DNA of 64,000 nucleotides from UBA967 sp044369905 (GTDB lineage Bacteria > Verrucomicrobiota > Verrucomicrobiia > Chthoniobacterales > Terrimicrobiaceae), in the NCBI GenBank assembly GCA_044369905.1, contig JBILWM010000001.1, positions 1-64,000 on the forward strand, written 5' to 3'. The notes beneath the pieces are model-generated. The model made no database searches, was not told the origin of the DNA, and worked only from the letters and a program-made list of their open reading frames with translations. Below, in pieces: positions 7,119 to 14,918 of the stretch. Each line of letters begins with the position of its first letter. Position 1 is the stretch's first letter. Position numbers and translations under genes: made by a program.

Positions 7119-8028
7119 TAGAATTTCCATCGTGGTGCCGGCTTTTAATTGCGCGCAGTGGCTTAGTGCTGCTGTGCGGAGTTGTCTAGAGCAGAGCATG
7201 ACGCCTTTGGAGGTGATGGTGGTGGATGATGGGAGCACCGATGCCGCTCCGGAAGTCTGTGCGACTTTTGGGGGTCATGTGCGTTCTGTTCGATTGGAAA
7301 ATGGCGGGGTCTCGCGAGCCAGAAACATTGGCGCGAAAATGGCTCGCGGCGAGTGGTTGGTTTTTTTGGATGCGGATGATGTTTTGTTGCCACACGCGCT
7401 GGCGGCTTTGCTCAAGTGCGTGGAGAGAGAGAAGGCGGGCGTGGCGTATGGCATGGTGATCGAGCGTTCAGAACCTGGAAAGCTGGCTAGGCTGAATGGC
7501 TTTGATTTTGCGGCGGCCCCCCCCCCAATGGCGGCGCAACGCACGCTAAGAAGAGGTGCGGTGGCTACACCCGGTTCTGCGATTGTGCGGGCGGATTTGC
7601 ACAAGCGGGTGGGGGGATTCGTGACGGGATATGAGCCATTGGAAGACCGTGACTACTTTGCAAAGTGTGGTTGCCTCGAGCGGGTGGCGTTTTGTGACAC
7701 GGTGGTCTTGGACAAAACTTGGCGTCCGGCTTCGCACGGGTCCCAGCACGCCAAGCGGATTTTTCGAGGTCAGCGTGCCCAGCGGGATTTGAGGCGCTGG
7801 TTGGACGGTCGCAGGTTGGACTCGGCTTGGATGCCAAGTGATGTCCAATTTTTGAAATGGGCGCTTGATGAGGCGGTGTGGTGGAGGTGTCCTGAGATTA
7901 TCGCTCCTTTAAGGAAATTGGCTCACGAGGCGGGGGTGCCTCATTGGAGGTCGTGGCTGTATGGTATGGTGGTGCGCCGAACCGAGCCGGCATGGATCAA
8001 TGTGGAGCCACAGGTGCTGCAAGAGTAG
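7111..8028 (+). CDS. Family 2 glycosyltransferase with a C10 tract
   Basis: The roughly 305-residue GT-A protein begins MGDRISIVVPAFNCAQWL, has VVDDGSTD near 34-41, GGVSRARNIGAKMARGEW near 66-83 and the metal-binding FLDADD near 87-92. It would transfer a sugar from a nucleotide donor to a growing surface glycan in the cytoplasm. The ATG at 7111 overlaps the end of the AbiEii gene; ATG 7093 is an alternative. A run of ten C at 7517-7526 encodes an APPPM stretch in the middle of the protein. Slippage there would cause a frameshift. The C-terminal third (RAQRDLRRWLDGRRL) is not recognised. The stop codon begins a TAGCCGCAAA repeat. Confidence 0.85.
   Translation: MGDRISIVVPAFNCAQWLSAAVRSCLEQSMTPLEVMVVDDGSTDAAPEVCATFGGHVRSVRLENGGVSRARNIGAKMARGEWLVFLDADDVLLPHALAALLKCVEREKAGVAYGMVIERSEPGKLARLNGFDFAAAPPPMAAQRTLRRGAVATPGSAIVRADLHKRVGGFVTGYEPLEDRDYFAKCGCLERVAFCDTVVLDKTWRPASHGSQHAKRIFRGQRAQRDLRRWLDGRRLDSAWMPSDVQFLKWALDEAVWWRCPEIIAPLRKLAHEAGVPHWRSWLYGMVVRRTEPAWINVEPQVLQE
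7517..7526 (+). repeat. C10 homopolymer in a glycosyltransferase gene
   Basis: Ten consecutive C residues lie within the coding region, about 407 bases after the start codon. Tracts of this length in surface-glycan genes are classic sites of slipped-strand phase variation. Alternatively it is a static or mis-called homopolymer. Confidence 0.9.
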
Positions 8029-8134
8029 CCGCAAAGAGGAGCGAAAAAGCACAAAAGGAGAGACCACAGGTGACGCTTAATAAACATTTGAAGTGGGATT
8101 TTTTTGTGAATTTTGAGCTTTTTTGCGGCTATCA
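8026..8134. repeat. TAGCCGCAAA repeats, one direct and one inverted copy
   Basis: TAGCCGCAAAGAGGAGCGAA begins at the stop codon of the preceding gene (8026). TTTTTTGCGGCTATCAG at about 8119-8134 is the inverse orientation of the same core. The two could fold into a long imperfect stem across the 128-base intergenic stretch. A further direct copy is at 5427. Confidence 0.55.
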
Positions 8135-8156
8135 GATTCCTGAATTTTGTTGACGA

Positions 8157-9038
8157 ATGGATTCACCGTTTTTTTCCGTTATCACGCCGAGTTGGAACCA
8201 AGGGAAATTCCTGCGCGGCTGCATCGAGTCAGTGCTGGCACAAGGAGACTCCGATTTCGAGCACTTGATTTTCGATAATTGCTCGACGGATGACACCGCA
8301 AATGTGGCGGCGGAGTTTCCTCATGTGCGGTTTTTCTGCGAGAAGGATTGTGGTCAGTCCGACGCCGTCAACAAAGGACTCCGCTCGGCCCGAGGCGAAA
8401 TCATTTGCTGGCTGAATTCGGATGATGAATACGAAGCTGGAGCCTTCGCCGCCTTGCGACGGGTTTTTGAAAATCCCGATATTCAAGTGGTCTTCGGAGA
8501 TGTGCGCCAGGTGGGATACGATGGTGCTGGTGACGCTCTGGCGTGCGGTTGTTTCGAGACGCGTTTGGACTTGGTGCGATGGTGGAGCGGTCGGGTCAAG
8601 CTGCACCAGCCGGCCGTTTTTTTTCGCCGTTCCGTGCTGGAAAAAATAGGGCCGCTTCGCGAGGATTTGCACTACGCGATGGATTATGAATTTTGGTGGA
8701 GGATGTCGGAGGTTTTCAGATTCGAGTATCTGCCTCAGGTTTTGGCGGTGCAGCACCGACAGCCTGGCTCCAAGACGATCTTGGCTTGGCAGAAGGTGCT
8801 GGAGGAGCGTGAGCGGATTTTCTTCCCCTTCTACGGATTGGTGGATTGCGGATCGCGGCGGGAACTGATGAGGCAAAAGCGAGATGCTCTCTCAAAGATT
8901 TATTTGGATCAAGCCTACGCGGTTGCGGCAGCCCGTCCCTCGCAGGGTCTTCAACTTATGCTGCGCTCGCTTGTCGAAAGGCCTAGGGAGTTTTTTGGTT
9001 TCCAGTGGGCTGGGGTTTTGAAAAGGGCGATCTTTTGA
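8157..9038 (+). CDS. Family 2 glycosyltransferase (WcaA-like)
   Basis: The 293-residue GT-A protein has FSVITPSWNQGKFLRGCIES at residues 6-25, IFDNCSTDDT near 38-47, the GQSDAVNKGLRSARGE helix near 66-81 and the acidic metal site CWLNSDDEYE near 84-93. It is typical of bacterial GT2 enzymes of exopolysaccharide and O-antigen clusters. Later HQPAVFFRRSV and AMDYEFWWRM segments match the acceptor-side part of the family. It starts at ATG 8157 after a repeat-bearing leader. Its TGA overlaps a TTG start of the following gene (TTGA), implying co-translation. Sugar specificity is unknown. Confidence 0.87.
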   Translation: MDSPFFSVITPSWNQGKFLRGCIESVLAQGDSDFEHLIFDNCSTDDTANVAAEFPHVRFFCEKDCGQSDAVNKGLRSARGEIICWLNSDDEYEAGAFAALRRVFENPDIQVVFGDVRQVGYDGAGDALACGCFETRLDLVRWWSGRVKLHQPAVFFRRSVLEKIGPLREDLHYAMDYEFWWRMSEVFRFEYLPQVLAVQHRQPGSKTILAWQKVLEERERIFFPFYGLVDCGSRRELMRQKRDALSKIYLDQAYAVAAARPSQGLQLMLRSLVERPREFFGFQWAGVLKRAIF

Positions 9039-9910
9039 AAACCTGCATTCTTGTTTCTGTCTGGCCAGACTACCGCTGGCTGGTTCCCATTCTTGAAGGC
9101 ATGCTGGCGGAATTTTGGCCTGGTCATCCCGAGTTGATTTTAACAAGCGAGGTTGGCAATGGCAGGAACTGGACGCGAAATCTTTTGGCAGGATTGGAAG
9201 AGGCCGAAAAAAGGGGGTTTGATTCAGTTTATTTGATCAACGAGGAGCATGTGCCGATTGGTCCATGCAATTTGGATTTCTTGGGGTCAACTCTACCGAA
9301 TTTGGCATCCGAGCTTGGAGCGGTCTATGTTTCGCTCTTTGGCTGGGACAACAAGCGTTTTTGTTCAAAAAGCCCCTTGCTTGGCAGTGAAAAATTCCAG
9401 TGGATGCGGCTTGTGGGACCTCGCGATCCGCGATTCCATTTGCATCCCGCATGGTGGCGATTGGATGCGCTCAAGGCATGTTGCCATTTGGTTTTGGAAG
9501 ATGGCCGAGAAAATGGTTCTGCATGGCATTTTGAAAAGCTATGCGATGATGATGATGCCAATTTGCCAAAGGAATTTATTGGTTCTTGTTATCAAGTTTG
9601 TGCGGCGAGTTGCGGAGTCGAGTCGAACGGGGCTTTGACTCAAGCAGCCCGAGTTTTTCAGCGGTGGTTGGGGAACAAAGCGATGGCGGTTTTGCCTCAT
9701 ATGAGGGTAGATTTTTTACGCTCGGCTTGGCTTGGATTTTGGAATTTTGACGATGTTGTGAGCTCTGGGGCTTATCCGATGGTTTTTTCGGGTGTTTTGG
9801 CAAAGGGAAGGATCAATCCGGCTTTTCTCAAACATTGCCAAAGGGGTGGTTTGGTTAAGAAATGGACCGCGATCATCTACAACTCACTTGAAAAGAAAAT
9901 GTCCTCATGA
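9035..9910 (+). CDS. Uncharacterised protein, possible GT-A-like glycosyltransferase
   Basis: I do not recognise this 291-residue protein with confidence. It starts LKTCILVSVWPDYRWLVPIL using a TTG codon that overlaps the previous stop. It has a predicted alternating alpha/beta N-terminal part, an acidic YLINEEHVPIG segment near residue 67 that could stand where GT-A enzymes have DxD, and RFHLHPAWWRLDALKACC near 132, which resembles acceptor-side segments in capsular glycosyltransferases. It contains many Trp and Cys residues and has no clear signal peptide. Tight coupling on both sides (TTGA and ATGA overlaps) makes a role in the same glycan pathway likely. Confidence 0.5.
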   Translation: MKTCILVSVWPDYRWLVPILEGMLAEFWPGHPELILTSEVGNGRNWTRNLLAGLEEAEKRGFDSVYLINEEHVPIGPCNLDFLGSTLPNLASELGAVYVSLFGWDNKRFCSKSPLLGSEKFQWMRLVGPRDPRFHLHPAWWRLDALKACCHLVLEDGRENGSAWHFEKLCDDDDANLPKEFIGSCYQVCAASCGVESNGALTQAARVFQRWLGNKAMAVLPHMRVDFLRSAWLGFWNFDDVVSSGAYPMVFSGVLAKGRINPAFLKHCQRGGLVKKWTAIIYNSLEKKMSS

Positions 9911-12285
9911 TGAGAAATTTGCGCGCGCTATGCCGGCGTCTTCTGGCGTGGGTCGGCTGGGGACTTGGCTCAATCACGATTTTTTTCTGGTCCCGACCCA
10001 AGCGGGACGAGTTTCCGGTTCCGGTTCACATGCTGGTGTCGGCATCAAGTTGGCACTGTGGTTTGCTTGCAGCCATGAGTCTGGAGTGTCACAGCCCGAA
10101 AAACTGGCGTTTTGTCATCCATGAAGATGGAACAGTCACCGAATCGCAGAGGCGGAAAATACTTAAAGCATTGCCAGGCAGTCGTTTTATCTCGCGGCGC
10201 GAGGCGGAGGATACAATGGCCAAGAAACTCCAGGCTTATCCGCATTGTCGCGAAAATCGCTCCAAGCATAATTTTTTCCTCAAGTTTTTTGATTCTCTAG
10301 CATTCTTAGATCATCCAAAATTTTTGCTTTTGGATTCGGATGTTTTGTTTTTCAAAAAACCCGAGGAAATCATCAAGTGGGTGGAAGCCGACTCAGTGGA
10401 GATTTTCTATAATAAAGACACTCAGGAAAAATACTCGAGTCCGCGAAGTGAAATTGAAGAGGTCTACAAGGTGAATCTCTTTGAAAAATTCAACTCCGGT
10501 CTCGTTTTGATGCAGGCCGAGGCCATGAGGCTTGATTTGGCAGAGTCTTTTTTAGGTGCATTTGAGAAAACCGCGCATCACCCACAGTTTTTTGAGCAAA
10601 CTCTTTACTGTTTGATGGCCTCAGCATTGGGGCGCGGGGGTGGGTTGCCGCTGAAGTATGAAATCAGCTGGGGATACTTAAGAGACAGGAAAGCTGTTTG
10701 TCGCCACTATGTGGGGGCTTTCAAGCACGACCTGCTTTATATTGAAGGCGCAACTTCACTTTTTCTCAAGTTGCTTCCTGATATCTTGCTCAGACCTGTT
10801 AAGTCGGCTTTTCAAAACTTTTGTTTTTTATCTGTCATAGTTTTACTGATTGCAGCTCTTGTCGTCGCGGGAGGGCGGGTTTGTTTTCAGACCGACTTCA
10901 AAAAAGTCGTGAGCAAAATATTCGGGGAGCCCTTTCCTTCATTGGAAGTGCGTTCAGGCATTCCCCGATTTGTTGAGAAACTTCAAAAGGATTCCTCTGT
11001 AATGGTTGGATTTATTGGTGGCTCCATAACTCAGAACGCCGAGAATGGCGGGTTTGTTTCTGCGTTGAATGACCACCTCTCCGAAGCATTTCCAAATGTT
11101 GCAGTTCGAATATTGAATGCCGGTATGGCATCGACAGATTCTGCTTGGGGCGCGAAACGAATTGATCGCGACCTTTTGAAAAAAAAGCCGGACTTGGTCT
11201 TTGTAGAATTCGCCGTGAATGATGGAGACCGCGCTTCGTCCGGGGATATGGAGAGAATTGTTCGAAAAATCCACGCCGCCGACCCGTCAATCGATATTGT
11301 GTTTCTTTACAGCACCAGCGATTCAGCCTTTCGAAAGCTGCTTGCTGGAAAGATTCCTCACGCTATTCATGAACACGAAAAAGTGGCCCGTCATTACGGC
11401 ATCCCGTCGATCATTTTAGGGACCGACTTGGCAAGGAGAGTTTCGACCGGCGAGTGGAAATGGGAGAATTTCTCATCGGACTCCTGTCATCCAACCCCGT
11501 CTGGATACGATTCTTACAGCAGGGATTTATTGGCTTCATTCAATAAATTATTGGCAGCAAAGGCTGCTCTTCCAGCGGAGTTTCCCGCTCCACTTGCCGC
11601 AAATTTTGAAATACACCCCCCAAAAAGGGTTGCCAAGCATTTTTCAGATACTGTTTCCAGCGGGAATGATGCAGGTGAAATGTCCAACTCTTCCGAGCGT
11701 ATGCCGATTTTTGGCCTCGAATGGATAGATAGTCCTGTTTTCAAATCTCGCTCTGGTTCATCTTGGAACCTTGGATATCGCATTTTTCAATCCATGCCTG
11801 ATCAGGATGATGATTCCGCAGAACCTGCGAGTTGGCACCCTGCAAATTGGTTTGAAGAGGCGGGTGGTTTTACTGGCGAGCGTTCCCGTATTATCGCGGA
11901 TTCCTCGAGTGACGCCTCGCTGAGCAGTTTGTTTATTGCCCCTTATCTTTTTGGGGGGGGCGTTGAAGTTCCGCAGATCGATTGGACGCCATCGCAGCAG
12001 GGCGATTATGTTATCGATCTTTCTGTTCAAAAAATCGAAGGCCATGTCAATGGGCCTCCAGCGGTTGCAGGTTTCAACCTGTTTGTGAGGCAATCCAATG
12101 AAAAAATGCATAAAGTAGCCAGTATTGACGGGCGGGATGGGCATTCGCTGACACTCAGGCAAACGATTTCTTTCCAAAGTGGGAACTCGCTCTTGATTCG
12201 TCCGTATGCAAAAGGCTATGAATTTGTCGGCTTCAAAGGGCTCAATGTGACGCTTGCTCGGATTGGAAAACCTCCCGCGCTGTGA
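9907..12285 (+). CDS. Fusion protein: glycosyltransferase-like domain, transmembrane segment, SGNH hydrolase domain
   Basis: The 792-residue protein has three parts. Residues about 30-290 look like a GT-A-fold domain with FLLLDSDVLFFKKPEE near 140. Residues about 307-325 form one hydrophobic membrane segment. Residues about 360-545 form an SGNH hydrolase/acylesterase domain with FIGGSIT (block I, near 365), LNAGMAS (block II), VEFAVNDGD (block III) and DSCHPTPSGY (block V, near 525). The remaining 240 residues are beta-rich and unrecognised. The layout suggests a cytoplasmic glycosyltransferase tied to a periplasmic esterase or acetyl-handling enzyme. The ATG overlaps the preceding stop. A run of eight G lies near codon 683. 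An artefactual joining of two genes is unlikely because the frame stays open throughout. Confidence 0.7.
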   Translation: MMRNLRALCRRLLAWVGWGLGSITIFFWSRPKRDEFPVPVHMLVSASSWHCGLLAAMSLECHSPKNWRFVIHEDGTVTESQRRKILKALPGSRFISRREAEDTMAKKLQAYPHCRENRSKHNFFLKFFDSLAFLDHPKFLLLDSDVLFFKKPEEIIKWVEADSVEIFYNKDTQEKYSSPRSEIEEVYKVNLFEKFNSGLVLMQAEAMRLDLAESFLGAFEKTAHHPQFFEQTLYCLMASALGRGGGLPLKYEISWGYLRDRKAVCRHYVGAFKHDLLYIEGATSLFLKLLPDILLRPVKSAFQNFCFLSVIVLLIAALVVAGGRVCFQTDFKKVVSKIFGEPFPSLEVRSGIPRFVEKLQKDSSVMVGFIGGSITQNAENGGFVSALNDHLSEAFPNVAVRILNAGMASTDSAWGAKRIDRDLLKKKPDLVFVEFAVNDGDRASSGDMERIVRKIHAADPSIDIVFLYSTSDSAFRKLLAGKIPHAIHEHEKVARHYGIPSIILGTDLARRVSTGEWKWENFSSDSCHPTPSGYDSYSRDLLASFNKLLAAKAALPAEFPAPLAANFEIHPPKRVAKHFSDTVSSGNDAGEMSNSSERMPIFGLEWIDSPVFKSRSGSSWNLGYRIFQSMPDQDDDSAEPASWHPANWFEEAGGFTGERSRIIADSSSDASLSSLFIAPYLFGGGVEVPQIDWTPSQQGDYVIDLSVQKIEGHVNGPPAVAGFNLFVRQSNEKMHKVASIDGRDGHSLTLRQTISFQSGNSLLIRPYAKGYEFVGFKGLNVTLARIGKPPAL
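11953..11960 (+). repeat. G8 homopolymer in the fusion gene
   Basis: Eight consecutive G residues occur late in the coding region. A slip would truncate or alter only the C-terminal 110 residues, leaving the glycosyltransferase and SGNH domains intact. Confidence 0.85.
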
Positions 12286-12337
12286 GGGTCTGGAGTGCCG
12301 ACTTCCTAATTATCAAAATTTATCGCATTTTCTAAAA

Positions 12338-13153
12338 ATGGCCTATCTCCGACACACGCTCATCCGCCCCATCCACCCTGGGTTTTGGTTTAAAACCGCG
12401 ATGCATCTTCTTACTCCGGGTGGCTTTGGCTACATACGAAAGCTTCGCCGCATGCAGGACGCTGCTTACAACCACGAGCGCGACAAACACGAGGTGCGGA
12501 AGAAGCACCATGGGGAGGGAGGCTGGAAATCCGAGAAAGATGGCGATGTGCTCAAGCGCGACTACGCCACCTACGAGGAGTATGTGACCCACCAGAAGCA
12601 GAAACTTGATGAGATGCTGAAAATGAAGGGTGGGTTCAGCAACTGGGACATTTGCGAATACCGGCTGAAATTCTACTCTCGCTTCAAGCACCTGCAGGGC
12701 TTGCTTCCCCAAGACGCAAAAATTCTTTGTTGCGGCGCCCGCCAAGGCACGGAGGTCGAGGTTCTTCACGATCTGGGATTTCGCAACGCCTATGGAATCG
12801 ACCTAAATCCGGGACCCGACAACCGCATCGTGCGTCAGGGCGATTTCATGAATATCGACCTGCCGGAAGGGTCCCTCGATTTGCTCTACACAAACTGCGT
12901 CGATCATGCTTTCGACCTAGAAAAAATGATGGCCGAGCACGCGCGTGTGCTGAAGGCCTCCGGATTTTTGCTCTATGACATGGGCATCAACATGGAGGAA
13001 GGCAAGGGTGGGCCGTTCGAGGCCGTATCCTGGGACCGCACCGAGGATTTGGTGGTCAGCCTGCTTGGCAGATTCCACAAACTTATCCGTTCCGAGCGCG
13101 ACGAGCAGTTCGGCGGTCAGTGGCTCTGGGTGCTGTTACAAAACAAAAAGTGA
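12338..13153 (+). CDS. SAM-dependent methyltransferase
   Basis: The roughly 271-residue protein has a class I methyltransferase core. Motif I is ILCCGARQGTEVEVL near residues 128-142, followed by the acidic loop YGIDLNPGPDNR, then SLDLLYTNCVDHAFDLEKMM (motif IV region) and HARVLKASGFLLYDMG (motif V-VI). The N-terminal 100 residues are charged and helical and may bind the acceptor. The start chosen is ATG 12338 (MAYLRHTLIRPIHPGF); in-frame codons further upstream overlap the preceding gene. It probably methylates a sugar or glycan end. Its stop overlaps the GTG of the next gene (GTGA). Confidence 0.75.
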   Translation: MAYLRHTLIRPIHPGFWFKTAMHLLTPGGFGYIRKLRRMQDAAYNHERDKHEVRKKHHGEGGWKSEKDGDVLKRDYATYEEYVTHQKQKLDEMLKMKGGFSNWDICEYRLKFYSRFKHLQGLLPQDAKILCCGARQGTEVEVLHDLGFRNAYGIDLNPGPDNRIVRQGDFMNIDLPEGSLDLLYTNCVDHAFDLEKMMAEHARVLKASGFLLYDMGINMEEGKGGPFEAVSWDRTEDLVVSLLGRFHKLIRSERDEQFGGQWLWVLLQNKK

Positions 13154-13941
13154 CGCGCATTGTTGGCATTGTTCTCGTGAAAAACGAGGATCGCTTCGTG
13201 CGGCAGGCTGTTGAAAACGCCCTCCCGGCTTGCGACGAGATGCTTCTGGTGGACAATGGATCCACGGACGGAACAGCGCCTGTCCTTCAGGAAATTTACG
13301 CCTGTAACACTGATAAAGTGCGCCTCCACTCGATTGCGCACCCCAGCGAGTCCCATGATTTTTTGAAACCCCACGCCGGTTCGGACACCTGGGTGTTTGC
13401 CGTCGATGGCGATGAGATTTACGATCCCGCCGGTTTGCAGCGGTTTCGCCGAATGGTGCTGAATGGTGATTTCCGGAGTCATTGGATGGTTTTGGGAAAT
13501 GTCCTGCACTGCGAAAAAATCGATGCCTCCCGGGCCTGCGGTTGGATGTCCCCGCCAAGCCGAAGCATCACGAAGTTCTACAATTTCGCTGCGATCGAGT
13601 CGTGGGGCGGCGACACTCCCGAGCGCTTGCATGGAGGCTCTCCGGTCTTTCGCCCCGGTTTTTCGGAATCGCTCAAACGCCGCTTGGAACTCGAGTATGC
13701 TTGGGAATCCTCGCCCTTGCGTTGTCTCCACACTTGCTTCATGCCGCGTAGTAGTGCGGATGCCGCCGTCCAGTCGCGCGAGAACATCATGGAAACCTAC
13801 CGTGGAGGATTGACCAACCGCATCAAACGCACTCTCCGGCGCCTGCTTTGCAAACCGGAGGAATCCCGTTGGAAGCGCGAACGCTACATGCGCGGCGAGA
13901 GTGTCTGCGTCGATGCCACGCCATTTTTCACGCCTCGCTGA
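13150..13941 (+). CDS. Family 2 glycosyltransferase
   Basis: The roughly 263-residue GT-A protein starts at a GTG overlapping the previous stop. It has TRIVGIVLVKNEDRFVRQAV at the N-terminus, LLVDNGSTDGT near 32-42 and a DxD-like FAVDGDEIYDP near 81-91, as in SunS/TibC-type and WaaE-like GT2 enzymes. The C-terminal part contains two short Arg-rich segments and no membrane helix. It likely adds a sugar during assembly of the cell-surface polymer. Coupling on both sides (GTGA, TGATG) places it inside one long transcription unit. Confidence 0.82.
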   Translation: MTRIVGIVLVKNEDRFVRQAVENALPACDEMLLVDNGSTDGTAPVLQEIYACNTDKVRLHSIAHPSESHDFLKPHAGSDTWVFAVDGDEIYDPAGLQRFRRMVLNGDFRSHWMVLGNVLHCEKIDASRACGWMSPPSRSITKFYNFAAIESWGGDTPERLHGGSPVFRPGFSESLKRRLELEYAWESSPLRCLHTCFMPRSSADAAVQSRENIMETYRGGLTNRIKRTLRRLLCKPEESRWKRERYMRGESVCVDATPFFTPR

Positions 13942-14918
13942 TGTCTATTTTCTCCAAAAAACCCGTGGCCACAGTCGCCCTGAATCTGCGTCCACGGAGA
14001 GGTTCCTGGGGCGGGGCCAACCAGTGGACATCCCAGCTTGTGCGTTTTTTTGAATTCAGCGGATGGGGGGTTCGCTTCGATCTCAAACAGGCGGTCGATG
14101 CCGTTGTTCTCACGCACACGGGACTCAGCGCGCACACGGAATTCGGCGTGGAGGAGTTTGAAAATTTTAAAAAAAACCACCCGCGCGTGCCTTGCCTACA
14201 TCGCATCAACGACAATGATATTCGCAAAGAGACAACCAGCATGGACGAGCTTCTCGCCCGCACCAATCGCCTGGTTGACCATACGGTCTTTGTGTCCGGC
14301 TGGCTGCGCGACCATCACTCCGCAAAGTGGTTTGACGCCTCCAAGCCCCACTCCGTTATCGTTCCCGGTGCCGACAGCCGATTTTTTCATCCACTGGGTG
14401 CTCGCAAACGATCCGCCGGGGAGCCTGTTCGATTTGTGACCCACCACTGGTCCGACAACTGGAAGAAAGGCTTCGATGTTTACCAACAGATGGACGAACT
14501 CATCTCCGGACCGCTTCTGGGGAAAGCCGAGCTTTGGGTGATCGGGCGCTGGCCTGCGGACCTCAAGTGGAAATCCACCCGCACATTTCCTCCATCCAGC
14601 GGAGCCGCTTTGGCTGCGATTTTGCGCGAGTGCGACGCCTATGTGAGCGCCTCGCGTTTTGAGCCGGGAGCGATGCATGTCGCCGAGGGCCTCCAGTGCG
14701 GGTTGCCGCTGCTTTATCACCGCGATTCCGGCGGCACAGTTGACCAGGGGCGGCTTTATGGAATGCAAATCAGTTATGATCTCGAGACCACTCTTGAAGA
14801 ATTCGCCTTGCGCCTGCCGGAATTCAAAAAGGCGCTCTTGGAATCGCCCCCTTCCGGCACCCGCATGTGTGCCGAGTATTTCAACCTTGTGCAGAAACTC
14901 ATAGTTCATGCGTCTTAA
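13941..14918 (+). CDS. Family 4-like (GT-B) glycosyltransferase
   Basis: The roughly 325-residue protein has a GT-B pattern. The N-terminal half contains RPRRGSWGGANQWT, a loop seen in acceptor-binding domains. A C-terminal nucleotide-sugar domain follows with VTHHWSDNWKKGFDVYQQM, WVIGRWP and the EX7E signature FEPGAMHVAEGLQCGLP near 244-260. Retaining GT4 enzymes use this motif to bind the donor. Start ATG overlaps the preceding stop. It ends 11 bases inside the next gene, so the two are co-translated. Confidence 0.78.
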   Translation: MSIFSKKPVATVALNLRPRRGSWGGANQWTSQLVRFFEFSGWGVRFDLKQAVDAVVLTHTGLSAHTEFGVEEFENFKKNHPRVPCLHRINDNDIRKETTSMDELLARTNRLVDHTVFVSGWLRDHHSAKWFDASKPHSVIVPGADSRFFHPLGARKRSAGEPVRFVTHHWSDNWKKGFDVYQQMDELISGPLLGKAELWVIGRWPADLKWKSTRTFPPSSGAALAAILRECDAYVSASRFEPGAMHVAEGLQCGLPLLYHRDSGGTVDQGRLYGMQISYDLETTLEEFALRLPEFKKALLESPPSGTRMCAEYFNLVQKLIVHAS

